From assembly GCA_000403035.1 (NCBI GenBank), contig AQSL01000094.1, positions 1-12,109 on the forward strand: DNA of 12,109 nt, given 5' to 3'. The first letter of the stretch is position 1. Each line of letters starts with the position of its first letter. The notes under the pieces are model-generated. The model saw only the letters and a list, made by a program, of their open reading frames with translations, had not been told where the DNA came from and did not search any database. The stretch is from Candidatus Latescibacter anaerobius SCGC AAA252-E07. Its GTDB lineage: Bacteria > Latescibacterota > Latescibacteria > Latescibacterales > Latescibacteraceae. This document shows, in pieces, positions 1-7,553 of the stretch. A program made the translations under genes and the position numbers.

Positions 1-96
1 ATTTATTTTTATTCTCTTTATTGGCCGTCCCTTGACAGCTCATTACCCAAAATGAAAGGGTTTTTCACCAGACTTTTAAAATTCACTGTTTTTTTT

Positions 97-141
97 CTTG
101 TAATGGGAGGGTCGGTGGTTCGAATCTCTCCATCGGCTCCA
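97..141 (+). pseudogene. tRNA-Thr(UGU) 3'-half remnant
   Basis: From 97 the sequence follows the 3' half of a threonine tRNA with exact bacterial spacing: anticodon loop CTTGTAA (anticodon TGT, 99-101), 5-nt anticodon-stem strand, variable loop GGGTC, T arm with TTCGAAT loop, 7-nt acceptor strand CATCGGC, discriminator T and an encoded CCA (139-141). The 5' half is not there: no GCCGATG acceptor strand and no D-arm consensus lie in the 30-40 bases upstream, which are a T-rich run instead. The T stem is damaged too (GGTGG against CTCTC gives two G-T wobbles and one T-C mismatch). I read it as a non-functional remnant, possibly one border of an element that recombined at a tRNA-Thr gene. A very divergent whole tRNA is less likely. 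Confidence 0.55.
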
Positions 142-160
142 TGATAATGGCGGGAAATTT

Positions 161-194
161 AAGGATTTACGGAGCAGTGTAAATCCTTTTTTTT
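161..194 (+). terminator. rho-independent terminator after the tRNA remnant
   Basis: A perfect 10-bp inverted repeat, AAGGATTTAC (161-170) and GTAAATCCTT (179-188), encloses an 8-nt loop and runs into eight T's (187-194). This is the textbook layout of an intrinsic terminator on the plus strand. It lies 19 bases past the CCA end of the tRNA-like remnant, so it was probably the terminator of that tRNA transcript. On the minus strand no T run follows the hairpin, so it is not an obvious stop for the convergent gene at 334-1608. Confidence 0.8.
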
Positions 195-333
195 GTTTAA
201 AAAAAACGATTTGTACTTAGTTGCCCCTGAAAAATAATCTGTTATCATCTTTTGAATGGTAATAGTGTCATCAACAATCAATATCTTTCTCACAATAAAA
301 CTTCCGAACATAATGGTGTTTATATATGCAACG
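195..333. other. AT-rich intergenic spacer
   Basis: This stretch lies between the terminator and the 3' end of the minus-strand HD-GYP-like gene. It has no convincing gene. I see no GC-rich hairpin followed by T's in minus orientation that would end the gene's transcript. Confidence 0.5.
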
Positions 334-1608
334 TTATTTTGTGTCTTTGGGTTTTTTCATTTCCCAGTGATATTTTTTATAAAATGCATTTAGTTTTGGC
401 GTTAACAACCAGCAACGGTGGTATTTCCCGGGCTTCAATACTCCCATGGGTTTAACCAGCTTAACAGAAAAGAGGGATTTTTCAATGTGCTCACATTGCA
501 TAACATTGTCTTTACAGATATATAATGTCGGGCTTTTGAAACCAGTCAGAGGGTATGGAACTCCGGAAAAATTATAGGGACATTGATTTGCAAGACTGCT
601 TAATACCTGGTAGAAGTCGAAAATTTCTTTTAAATTCAGACCAATTGTCAACACCTCAACTGCCAGCTTGTTGAACGCATTTTCCTTTACCAGAACATTC
701 ATTTGGTCCACAACATCACTCCCCAGCTGAGGTATGTCGAACAAACCGCTTTCTTTTTGGAGAAAAGTATCGGCAACCAAAACAATATTTGCCATTGTCG
801 CAGGCCATTCACTGCCGGTGATAAAATCTTTTACACCCATATTATATTCACAGAGAAAACGAATCGATTCCATGACATCGGAACTTAGTTTGAGATTTTC
901 CAGGGACAAATACCCGTTTCGATTTGCATCCCAGTAGAGTTCGAACCAATCCTCTTCAGGCGCTTTCAGAATTTTGTCGATACCGGTTAAAGCGCCAAAA
1001 TTATGGAATAGAGCGACCTTGCAGATTTCAAGCAGCTTTTCCGTATCATTGCCCGTAACATCTGCATATTTTTCTGATCTGGCGAGGGCCAGTGTAAACA
1101 GCACAATATTAAGGGAATGATTATAAAATAATGTTGATTTCTTATTCTTTGCAGAATCGCACATAAATTTCATTTTATACATTGTCAAGGTGATATTTTC
1201 TTCAGAAAGGATTTCATCGATGAAACTTTCAATATTTTCACCGATTTGAGATAATAAACCGCGAAAAACTTTCGTCTCTTTCCGGTGTTTGAATATCTCG
1301 GTCATTTCTTCCTTGATTTCATTGCGGAATGTTCGGATAAGTTTGGGGCTTCTTTTGACTTTGAATAATAATTCCATCTTAGGATTTGATTCCCGAAGCC
1401 GCAAGAGCCGTATAATACGATCCGGTGAAATTTCTGTCCCTTTTGTATAAAGAGTGCCTGAAGAGGTTGTAAGGTCTTCGGCTAATTCCATGCCTTCCAG
1501 AAAAACCTCCAGTTCGTTTGGTCTATAGCGGGCTAATTGCATGATTGCATCTATTCCGCTTAAATCGATAGTATCTTTATCTAAAGAAAAAAAATCATCC
1601 TTATTCAT
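334..1608 (-). CDS. degenerate HD-GYP-like domain protein
   Basis: This 424-residue soluble protein resembles cyclic-di-GMP phosphodiesterases of the HD-GYP class in layout but not in active site. Residues 38-70 (GMELAEDL, then G-LYTKGTEIS) match the short module that often precedes HD-GYP domains. The HD-GYP-like core runs from about 160 to 290: His164 in YNHSLNIV sits where the first helix His is expected, ALFHNFGALTGIDKIL (199-214) corresponds to the LLHDIGK motif but with HN for HD, YWDANRNGYL (225-234) stands where HHE..DGSGYP belongs, and NIVLVADTF (274-282) matches the trailing IVAVADVFD helix. Most metal ligands are therefore replaced, so hydrolysis of c-di-GMP is unlikely; a binding or scaffold role is an inference. 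The last 80 residues match nothing I recognise. No signal peptide or membrane segment is seen. The ATG at 1608 has an AAGG ribosome site 8 bases upstream and a strong promoter 55-83 bases upstream. The gene stands alone, divergent from the gene at 2129. Confidence 0.65.
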   Translation of the reverse strand: MNKDDFFSLDKDTIDLSGIDAIMQLARYRPNELEVFLEGMELAEDLTTSSGTLYTKGTEISPDRIIRLLRLRESNPKMELLFKVKRSPKLIRTFRNEIKEEMTEIFKHRKETKVFRGLLSQIGENIESFIDEILSEENITLTMYKMKFMCDSAKNKKSTLFYNHSLNIVLFTLALARSEKYADVTGNDTEKLLEICKVALFHNFGALTGIDKILKAPEEDWFELYWDANRNGYLSLENLKLSSDVMESIRFLCEYNMGVKDFITGSEWPATMANIVLVADTFLQKESGLFDIPQLGSDVVDQMNVLVKENAFNKLAVEVLTIGLNLKEIFDFYQVLSSLANQCPYNFSGVPYPLTGFKSPTLYICKDNVMQCEHIEKSLFSVKLVKPMGVLKPGKYHRCWLLTPKLNAFYKKYHWEMKKPKDTK

Positions 1609-1662
1609 TGGGATAACCTTTTCAATTAAAGAAACAATTTGTAAAAAAATTCTATTTGTCTA

Positions 1663-1691
1663 AGTATATTTACCGGGCAATCGAATGTCAA
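1663..1691 (-). promoter_or_regulatory. sigma70-type promoter for the HD-GYP-like gene
   Basis: Read on the minus strand, TTGACA (1691-1686) and TATACT (1668-1663) are separated by exactly 17 bases. The -35 box is perfect and the -10 box differs from TATAAT at one position. Transcription would start near 1656, giving a leader of about 48 bases before the ATG at 1608. This is the best promoter in the window. Confidence 0.7.
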
Positions 1692-1879
1692 GACGATACT
1701 ATTGAGAATTTGTAATATCTAAAATATTTCTTTATGGAGATATCCGGTAATAATAGTAAGAATCGTGGTTTCCCCTCACCCGTTCAAGCATGGAATCGTT
1801 TCCCTTCGACAGAGCATTTCGAGGAAATCCTAACATACTCATAGAAGCAAGCGGGAGAATTTTTGCAGCATCACGCCTT
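1692..1879. other. intergenic stretch with a weak hairpin
   Basis: No gene is seen here. The only structure noted is an imperfect inverted repeat at 1799-1827: TTTCC and TCGA on the left, separated by a 2-nt bulge, pair with TCGAGGAAA on the right around a 9-nt loop. It has no T tail, so it is not a terminator. Its role is unknown and it may be chance. Confidence 0.3.
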
Positions 1880-1909
1880 TTTACACTTTTTACCTTTTTT
1901 TGTTATAAA
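1880..1909 (+). promoter_or_regulatory. possible promoter for the beta-barrel gene
   Basis: TTTACA (1880-1885) and TATAAA (1904-1909) lie 18 bases apart, each one mismatch from the sigma70 consensus. Transcription from here would begin near 1916 and leave a leader of about 213 bases before the ATG at 2129, which holds the hairpin at 1986-2032 and the repeat at 2050-2075. AT-rich DNA yields such matches by chance, so confidence is limited. Confidence 0.35.
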
Positions 1910-1985
1910 TAACTGAACGTAATGCCTATATTTTTTCATAAGTAGAAAGATACTCTCTTGAAAATTATAACAAAGGGATTTTTTT

Positions 1986-2032
1986 ACGAGAATATGATTT
2001 TTTACAGTTTATATTGCTGTCATCGTTCTCGT
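1986..2032 (+). repeat. nested imperfect hairpin in the leader of the beta-barrel gene
   Basis: Three helices nest in order: ACGAGAA (1986-1992) with TTCTCGT (2026-2032), GAT (1996-1998) with ATC (2022-2024), and ACAG (2004-2007) with CTGT (2017-2020), closing a 9-nt loop. No T run follows, so it does not look like a terminator. It could be a leader RNA structure or an operator. It matches no riboswitch class I know. Confidence 0.35.
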
Positions 2033-2049
2033 CGACCAGAAGGAAGGGC

Positions 2050-2075
2050 ATTGAAATGAATGCATTGCAATGAAA
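2050..2075 (+). repeat. short direct repeat upstream of the beta-barrel gene
   Basis: Two 12-base copies, CATTGAAATGAA (2050-2061) and CATTGCAATGAA (2064-2075), differ at one base and have a 14-base period. The second copy contains the 10-bp palindrome CATTGCAATG (2064-2073). They end 37 bases before the ribosome site of the gene at 2129. A protein-binding site is possible but unproven. Confidence 0.4.
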
Positions 2076-2112
2076 CCCGACAACTTAAATCCCAATCCGG
2101 ATAGTTGTTTTC

Positions 2113-2118
2113 AGGAGG
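2113..2118 (+). promoter_or_regulatory. Shine-Dalgarno AGGAGG fixing the start at 2129
   Basis: A full AGGAGG lies 10 bases before the ATG at 2129-2131 and 13 before the adjacent second ATG at 2132. It lies inside the reading frame opened by an upstream TTG at 2105, which argues against that TTG as start. Confidence 0.75.
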
Positions 2119-2128
2119 ATACATAAAA

Positions 2129-3346
2129 ATGATGACAAAAAAGCTCATTATCACAACACCATTACTGCTTACCGTATTGGTGATTGCCGTTCCGTTTGCA
2201 TGTGAAGCGGATGAATGGGAATATGGAGAGGGTTTCAAAGAGGAACTGCTTTATCTGCATTCGGTAATCAATTATGATTTCGATCCCGACTGGCACCAGC
2301 AATGGGAAAAAGAATTGATGCGGGGTAACGGTGTACAATTCAGTTTCGGAAGCATTGGGAAACGTGAATTATTGAATTACGAGGAATGTATCATTAACCA
2401 GTCTCTGGGTGACGGATGGTGGGTTCAAATGGATTTGAGCCGTTACGACAGCCGTCACGAAGACAAAGACAGGTTTATACGATATCTGGAGTTTCAAAAG
2501 AAGATTTTCGGGAATGTTTCTCTGTGTGTTTCAAGTGATATTAAACATGAAAAAGCCGAAATTGACGGCGCCTTTGGGTTTATGGTAACGGATGACAATC
2601 GTGAAAAATATTCGCGGATACAGTTTTCCTGGGACGATCTTATCTACGACGAGAGAAACAAAAAAAAGGGAGATACGAAACGATTTCCTTTCGGCGCCCG
2701 GTGGCTTATCCGCTGGGGAGGTGAAAAGTGGACAATTTTCAGCGAGGGGAAATACACAAACGGATTCAGCCGTGATTTCTTAAACATGAAAAAATCTCCG
2801 GAGTATTATCATCAAGAACAGCAGATAAATCATGCAGACTGGAAATTCACGTACTTTGTAACGGGAGATACACGAATAGAAGCCAACATTGCTCATTATC
2901 ATTTCAGTGAAAATCAGTTGTATTACCGACTTGAGAATAACTACTCGTACTTTAACGAGATAAACCGTTTCACCCTGCGGTATCTGTTTCCTGCAGGTAT
3001 GTTCGACCAGCTCCGGCTGGAATTACATGCTTTAAGGCAGTATTCACGTGCCGACGGTTATAAAAATTACCGTTATAAGCGTCATGAATACCTGCCGGCG
3101 CTATTTGCGAAACGGAACGTGCGGAAACATACGCTCGAACTCGGTTATTTCAGTTCCGCGTATGATTGGGATTATGACGATTTGCAGGAATTATATGATT
3201 ACAGCAGGACTGATTATATCGATAAAATAAAATGCGGATGGACGTATCATTTCACGGATAAATCACGCATACACCTCTCAATCAGTCATGTTCTGGAGCT
3301 GAAACGTTTCGGCGGCGGATGCGGACAGTTCATGATGTTGTTTTAA
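2129..3346 (+). CDS. predicted outer-membrane beta-barrel protein, unknown function
   Basis: The 405-residue product begins with a signal peptide: basic MMTKK, a hydrophobic core (6-24), and a likely signal peptidase I site after Ala27 (CEA, then DEW). Cys25 is not in a good lipobox. The mature protein is rich in Tyr, Trp and Phe and shows repeated strands in which polar and aromatic residues alternate (for example 190-206, 232-272, 303-315, 332-346, 370-390). These are joined by charged turns, as in outer-membrane barrels. The C-terminal strand, FGGGCGQFMMLF, ends in Phe with hydrophobic residues at alternate positions, resembling the signal read by the BAM machinery. I infer a channel or structural protein in the outer membrane and recognise no specific family. 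It has its own leader and converges on pdxA with 48 bases between the stops, so it is probably monocistronic. A passive porin, transporter component or surface barrel all remain possible. Confidence 0.6.
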   Translation: MMTKKLIITTPLLLTVLVIAVPFACEADEWEYGEGFKEELLYLHSVINYDFDPDWHQQWEKELMRGNGVQFSFGSIGKRELLNYEECIINQSLGDGWWVQMDLSRYDSRHEDKDRFIRYLEFQKKIFGNVSLCVSSDIKHEKAEIDGAFGFMVTDDNREKYSRIQFSWDDLIYDERNKKKGDTKRFPFGARWLIRWGGEKWTIFSEGKYTNGFSRDFLNMKKSPEYYHQEQQINHADWKFTYFVTGDTRIEANIAHYHFSENQLYYRLENNYSYFNEINRFTLRYLFPAGMFDQLRLELHALRQYSRADGYKNYRYKRHEYLPALFAKRNVRKHTLELGYFSSAYDWDYDDLQELYDYSRTDYIDKIKCGWTYHFTDKSRIHLSISHVLELKRFGGGCGQFMMLF

Positions 3347-3394
3347 TGCATAACTTACTGATGGATAAGCTATCTCAAAAGTATCGACCGAACA

Positions 3395-4429
3395 CTAACC
3401 GCTGCGGGCTTTCTTTTTCCCCCCCGCCAGCACGGCAGCCATCTCAACCGCCTCGATCATGCTCAAGGGGCTCGCAATCCCTTTCCCCGCAATATCAAAA
3501 GCAGTGCCGTGATCAACGGATGTCCTGATAATGGGAAGACCGAGCGTAGTGTTGACACCCCCGATTTCACGTGCGCTCTCTCTGAATTTGAATCCGGCAA
3601 GTTTAAGCGCGATATGCCCCTGGTCATGGAACATGGCGACGACACCGTCGAATTCGCCGCTGTATGCCCTCGCAAAAACCGTGTCCGGTGGCAGAGGCCC
3701 GGTAATATGTATACCTGCTGCTTTCATTTTCTCGACTGCCGGGAGGATTTCCTCGATTTCTTCCTTTCCGAAAAGCCCGGATTCCCCGGCATGGGGATTG
3801 AGTCCGCTCACGGCAAGCTCCGGATGTTGTATGCCCAGAAGTATCAATGCATCATGCATAAGCGATGTTACCCGTACGATTCTTTCTTGTGTTATCATAT
3901 CGGGCACGTGACGGATTGCAGTGTGGGTAACAACATGGATTACCCTGAAATTCCCGAGCGTTAGCATCATGGCGATATCTTCCGCCCCGGCGAGCGACTG
4001 GTAAAACTCGGTATGCCCCGGGTAATGATACCCCGCCATGTTGAGCGATTCTTTGTTAATCGGTGCGGTTACCACGGCATCAATATCGCCGTTCAGGGCA
4101 AGCTGCGCCGACAGTTCGATACAGAGCGCCGCCGCTTGACCACAGCTTTTATCGAGTATTCCGTAACCCGCGGGAACATCGATGGATGTTTGGGGTATAA
4201 GTAATTGAAGTGTTTTTTCTTTCTCGTTAAAGGTCCGGGGTGAATCGATTATTCGTAGTTCACAATCAAGATCGAGAAGCTTTCTATCCCTGATAAAAGG
4301 TTCGGGATATCCAATAACTACCATGTGGGCTGCGTTATTTGCACGTTCCGAATATACTGTTTTAAGAATAATCTCCGGCCCGATTCCGGAAGGGTCGCCC
4401 ATGGTGAGCGCACACAGAGGCTTGTTCAT
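3395..4429 (-). CDS. pdxA: 4-hydroxythreonine-4-phosphate dehydrogenase
   Basis: PdxA oxidises 4-phosphohydroxy-L-threonine with NAD in the DXP-dependent pathway to pyridoxal 5'-phosphate; PdxJ uses the product. The 344-residue protein is close to the usual 330 or so. It carries the family motifs in order: TMGDPSGIGPE (9-19), VVTAPINKESL (119-129), PGHTEF (137-142), the His of THTAIRH (169), LNPHAGESG (210-218), GPLPPDTVF (244-252), FHDQGH (267-272) and RTSVDHGTAFDIAGKG (302-317). His169, His213 and His268 correspond to the three divalent-metal ligands of the E. coli enzyme, so it should be active. The ATG at 4429 is chosen because the family begins just before the TMGDPSG motif; extending to 4486 would add 19 residues with no family match. 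A weak GTGAG ribosome site precedes it. No pdxJ or other B6 gene is nearby. Its codon use appears more GC-rich than that of the gene at 2129. No terminator is evident in the 48 bases after it. Confidence 0.95.
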   Translation of the reverse strand: MNKPLCALTMGDPSGIGPEIILKTVYSERANNAAHMVVIGYPEPFIRDRKLLDLDCELRIIDSPRTFNEKEKTLQLLIPQTSIDVPAGYGILDKSCGQAAALCIELSAQLALNGDIDAVVTAPINKESLNMAGYHYPGHTEFYQSLAGAEDIAMMLTLGNFRVIHVVTHTAIRHVPDMITQERIVRVTSLMHDALILLGIQHPELAVSGLNPHAGESGLFGKEEIEEILPAVEKMKAAGIHITGPLPPDTVFARAYSGEFDGVVAMFHDQGHIALKLAGFKFRESAREIGGVNTTLGLPIIRTSVDHGTAFDIAGKGIASPLSMIEAVEMAAVLAGGKKKARSG

Positions 4430-4652
4430 GGTAATCTCACTTGAAATTTTTCGGATGTACATTTTCTCAGCGAATAATATACACAAATTATCGAGGATTT
4501 AAAAGCTTTGAGGGAAAAATCGTTGTTGAATCACATCTTTTTTTCGTGGTTTTTCTGCGGAAAGCCGATTACCGGAAATTTTAATCCTGTACCTTACCCT
4601 TTGAACATGCCGGAGATGAACATTTTAGATTGCCGGGAAACTGAATTATACC
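4430..4652. other. divergent intergenic region upstream of pdxA
   Basis: This stretch holds the control regions of pdxA (leftward) and the glycosyltransferase pair (rightward). On the minus strand a weak promoter candidate for pdxA can be drawn: TATATT at 4481-4476, with TTTTAA 17 bases upstream at 4504-4499. No gene is supported. Confidence 0.3.
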
Positions 4653-4682
4653 TTGCTTCAGAACAAGAAAAATCCATATATT
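4653..4682 (+). promoter_or_regulatory. weak promoter candidate for the glycosyltransferase pair
   Basis: TTGCTT (4653-4658) and TATATT (4677-4682) are 18 bases apart, about 45 bases before the TTG start at 4728. The -10 box has five of six consensus bases but the -35 box only three. Position rather than sequence is the main argument. Confidence 0.25.
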
Positions 4683-4715
4683 TGTACAATTAACTTTTTT
4701 ACTGGTGTACTATGT

Positions 4716-4723
4716 GGAGGTGA
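4716..4723 (+). promoter_or_regulatory. Shine-Dalgarno GGAGGTGA deciding a TTG start
   Basis: An extended match to the anti-Shine-Dalgarno sequence lies just before TTG 4728-4730, with 7 bases between GGAGG and the start. It argues for TTG at 4728 rather than the TTG at 4653, which has no such site. Confidence 0.75.
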
Positions 4724-4727
4724 CTAT

Positions 4728-7553
4728 TTGACTGCCGGAAAAATAAATAAAATTGTTGCCGCAGCAATTTTTCTCATAATGCTTGTTATATACTTGATGA
4801 CTGCAGCTCCTACCATTTCGTTCTGGGACTGTGGTGAATTTGTCACCTGCGCCTATATCATGGGCATACCTCATCCCCCCGGATCGCCGCTGCTATCGCT
4901 CATAGGCAGGGTGATGTCGATTATACCGTTTTATGATCTTCGCGGCTACGGTGTGGGAGAAATAGGGTACAGGGTGACACTGATCGATGTGCTTCTCGGC
5001 GCGTTGACGGTGATGCTTACCTACCTTGTTATGGTTAAGCTTATCCATAAATTCCGGCCTGCCACAGGCAGGATACTCGATGAATCCGTGGTCATGTTCA
5101 GCGCTGCAGTTACAGCGTTTATGGTAGGATTTTCGGACGAGTTCTGGAATAATGCGGTTGAAATTGAAACCTATATGCCGAGCATATTTATGTCGATATT
5201 CTGCGTATGGCTTGCCCTTCGCTGGAATGAACGGAAGGATGACCCCGGGGCGGTAAAATACCTGTTCCTGTCGGCATACATCATCGGACTCGGCAACGGG
5301 GTACATCTTGCCGTACTCCTTATTGCGCCGACTATTTTTCTTTTTGTAGTATTCTCAAAACCAGTCTGGTTTGCCAATTCGAAGCTCTGGATTTACAGTA
5401 TTGTTTTCCTTCTTGGCGTTGCGTTCATCATGGTCATTGCAGGACTGGCCATGCTCTATTTTTTCATGGCGGTTTTTGCCTTCATTGCCCCATTCATAAT
5501 CTACAAAATGTATATCGCACAAAAGGATATCTGGAAAGTGACTTTTCTTGGTATGATACTCTGTTTTTCGCTCTACATCATCGGGTATTCAGTCTATCCC
5601 ACAGTTATGATCCGTGCCCAGAAGAAGCCGGCAATAAACGAAGGGAATCCCGATAACTGGAAACGGTATAAACTGTACATGGAACGTGATCAATACGGCC
5701 AGGAGAACATGTATACCGGCATGTTCACCAGAAAAGCCGGATTTAAATACCAGTTCGGTTTTATGTACCTCCGCTATCTCATTCAACAGTTTCCAAAATG
5801 GGGGCCGTCGTTATCATTTACTTTTGAAAACGACAGAACTCCGGAATCACGTGCTGAAAACGGTGATATTATCCGGCATGAGGTCTTCCTGTCGGTATTT
5901 CTTCTGTCAATTCTGTTGTATGGATTATATACCCATGGCAGGGAAGACTACAGAATGCTTGTCCCGCTTATTCTCTTCTTTATCGCCTCTTCTGTGGGTC
6001 TCATCCTCTACCTGAACATGGAAAATCCCCAGGTCCGTGAGAGGTCGTATTTTTTCCTCGGGTCATTTCAGATAATCATGGTATGGATAGGCATGGGAAT
6101 ATTCGGAGTAATCTCTGATATTATCGACTGGATCAGGGAAAAGGGGAAATCAGGTTTGACAGTGCCGGCGACGATTATACTGTATATTATTTTTAGCACA
6201 CTGCCGCCGACCGCTGTTTTATCGAATCACATCGATCCCGATTTTACGAATTACGAGGCGCATAACAGAACCGGCGACTGGGCTCCGAGGGATTATGGAT
6301 ACAATATCCTTGTTTCGTGCGAAAAGGATGCTGTTCTTTTCACGAACGGCGATAATGACACGTTTCCGCTCTGGTATCTCCAGGAAGTCGAGGGATTTCG
6401 GAAGGATGTACGGATTATAAACCTCAGTCTCTTAAATACCAGTTGGTACATTATTCAGATGAAACATGAGGGCAAGACAATCCCGATAGAATATTCCGAT
6501 AATCACATTGAGAATGTACTCTGCGGTAGTGATGAGAATGCTTTACGGCAGAGGATATGGCCCGCCGATGGGAAAGAGGTGACCGCAGCCGGTATTACCT
6601 GGAGGCTTCCCCCGCATATTGCCTTTGATGAGGAAAACGGAATGCTCCGTATACAGGATGTCATGACAGCCAACATAATACAATGGGTGAACTGGAGCCG
6701 TCCGATATATTTTGCCGTTACCGTAGCGGATGCAAATAAAGCCGGGCTCCAGGATTACCTTTCCATGGAAGGCATGGTGTACCGGCTCGTAAAAACAAAG
6801 GCACAACCAGGTGAATCACTTGTCGATGCAGAGGTGCTGAACGAAAATGTATTTGAAAAATACCGGTACCATGAACTTTCCGATCCCGGTGTATATAAGC
6901 CGCCGAATACACTGAAACTTGTAACGAATTACTTTATCGGATTTGCCCAGCTTGCCGAACGTTATGCAATAAGGGGTGACAGTGAAAATGCGGTCAGGGC
7001 TACCCGGGGAGCAATTGAAAAAACACCGAATGATCTTGGGAAACGGCTGCTTTTGTACCAGATTCTTGCATCGAATAACATGAATGACGAACTTAAAGAG
7101 TTTCTCGATCGGGAAATTTCATCGGAACAGTTTCTCAACGCTGAAGAAGGGACATGGGAGGATCGTTTAAAAACCGCCGTTTTCCTGAAAATTGCCGGAG
7201 AAAACGAGAAGGCCGATTCTATTGTCACGAAAGAAAGGGAACGATTACAACTCGTTACGTTCGATGCGCAGTATCTTTTTGGCACAAAACTGCTTGAATT
7301 GACCCTTTATGATCAGGCATACGAATATTTCAATGATCTTATTGTTGAAGATCCCGATAACGTTAAGTTGTGGGAAATGCTGACAGCAGCAATGTATGTG
7401 ACCGGACGGTACGATGAGGCCCTTGAAACCGCCGACAAGCTTCTTGAAATGAATCCGAATGATACATCGGCACAGCAAACCCGTGACTTAATCAATCAAC
7501 TGATTACGGATAAAATAAAGGGCGATTCAATCGATGTGAGGAACAAACGGTAG
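4728..7553 (+). CDS. DUF2723/GT117-type GT-C glycosyltransferase with TPR-like C-terminus
   Basis: This 941-residue polytopic membrane protein belongs to the DUF2723 family, which includes human TMEM260, a protein O-mannosyltransferase (CAZy GT117). After the first membrane helix (8-27) comes the signature loop SFWDCGEF (31-38), followed by GIPHPPGSP (46-54). Asp34 and Glu37 are the likely acidic catalytic or metal-binding residues of a GT-C fold. FSDEFWNNAVEIETYMP (135-151) is also typical. About a dozen hydrophobic segments extend to residue 497, followed by a soluble region with FTNGDNDTFPLWYLQEVEG (538-556) and INLSLLNTSWYI (564-575). Residues 734-765 and 845-915 resemble TPR-type helical repeats (for example YDEALETADKLLEMNPND). 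The likely role is sugar transfer from a polyprenyl-phosphate donor on the outer face of the inner membrane; acceptor and sugar are unknown. TTG is chosen as start from its ribosome site and from gap-free alignment with the start of the next gene's product (LTAGKIN against MNSGKMN). The stop overlaps the next gene by one base. Confidence 0.85.
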   Translation: MTAGKINKIVAAAIFLIMLVIYLMTAAPTISFWDCGEFVTCAYIMGIPHPPGSPLLSLIGRVMSIIPFYDLRGYGVGEIGYRVTLIDVLLGALTVMLTYLVMVKLIHKFRPATGRILDESVVMFSAAVTAFMVGFSDEFWNNAVEIETYMPSIFMSIFCVWLALRWNERKDDPGAVKYLFLSAYIIGLGNGVHLAVLLIAPTIFLFVVFSKPVWFANSKLWIYSIVFLLGVAFIMVIAGLAMLYFFMAVFAFIAPFIIYKMYIAQKDIWKVTFLGMILCFSLYIIGYSVYPTVMIRAQKKPAINEGNPDNWKRYKLYMERDQYGQENMYTGMFTRKAGFKYQFGFMYLRYLIQQFPKWGPSLSFTFENDRTPESRAENGDIIRHEVFLSVFLLSILLYGLYTHGREDYRMLVPLILFFIASSVGLILYLNMENPQVRERSYFFLGSFQIIMVWIGMGIFGVISDIIDWIREKGKSGLTVPATIILYIIFSTLPPTAVLSNHIDPDFTNYEAHNRTGDWAPRDYGYNILVSCEKDAVLFTNGDNDTFPLWYLQEVEGFRKDVRIINLSLLNTSWYIIQMKHEGKTIPIEYSDNHIENVLCGSDENALRQRIWPADGKEVTAAGITWRLPPHIAFDEENGMLRIQDVMTANIIQWVNWSRPIYFAVTVADANKAGLQDYLSMEGMVYRLVKTKAQPGESLVDAEVLNENVFEKYRYHELSDPGVYKPPNTLKLVTNYFIGFAQLAERYAIRGDSENAVRATRGAIEKTPNDLGKRLLLYQILASNNMNDELKEFLDREISSEQFLNAEEGTWEDRLKTAVFLKIAGENEKADSIVTKERERLQLVTFDAQYLFGTKLLELTLYDQAYEYFNDLIVEDPDNVKLWEMLTAAMYVTGRYDEALETADKLLEMNPNDTSAQQTRDLINQLITDKIKGDSIDVRNKR

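Noticed and set aside
32..37. TTGACA upstream of the tRNA remnant as a promoter
   Set aside because: No acceptable -10 box lies 15-19 bases downstream. It could be a left-over -35 box, but this cannot be shown.
2020..2238. Minus-strand frame of 72 codons
   Set aside because: It overlaps the leader and signal-peptide region of the barrel gene and has no supporting start signal or similarity.
3509..3964. Plus-strand open frame of 151 codons, and a 126-codon frame at 3531-3911
   Set aside because: Both are antisense to pdxA, whose protein carries all family motifs. Their translations match nothing and have no ribosome site.
4430..4486. N-terminal extension of pdxA to an ATG at 4486
   Set aside because: The 19 extra residues have no counterpart in the family, and ATG 4429 places the TMGDPSG motif at the usual position.
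4508..4693. Small plus-strand frame of 61 codons upstream of the glycosyltransferases
   Set aside because: It starts at TTG without a ribosome site, shows no recognisable feature and overlaps the promoter region of the next gene.
4893..5306. Minus-strand open frame of 137 codons
   Set aside because: It lies opposite the conserved N-terminal membrane region of the first glycosyltransferase and its composition is that of a shadow frame.
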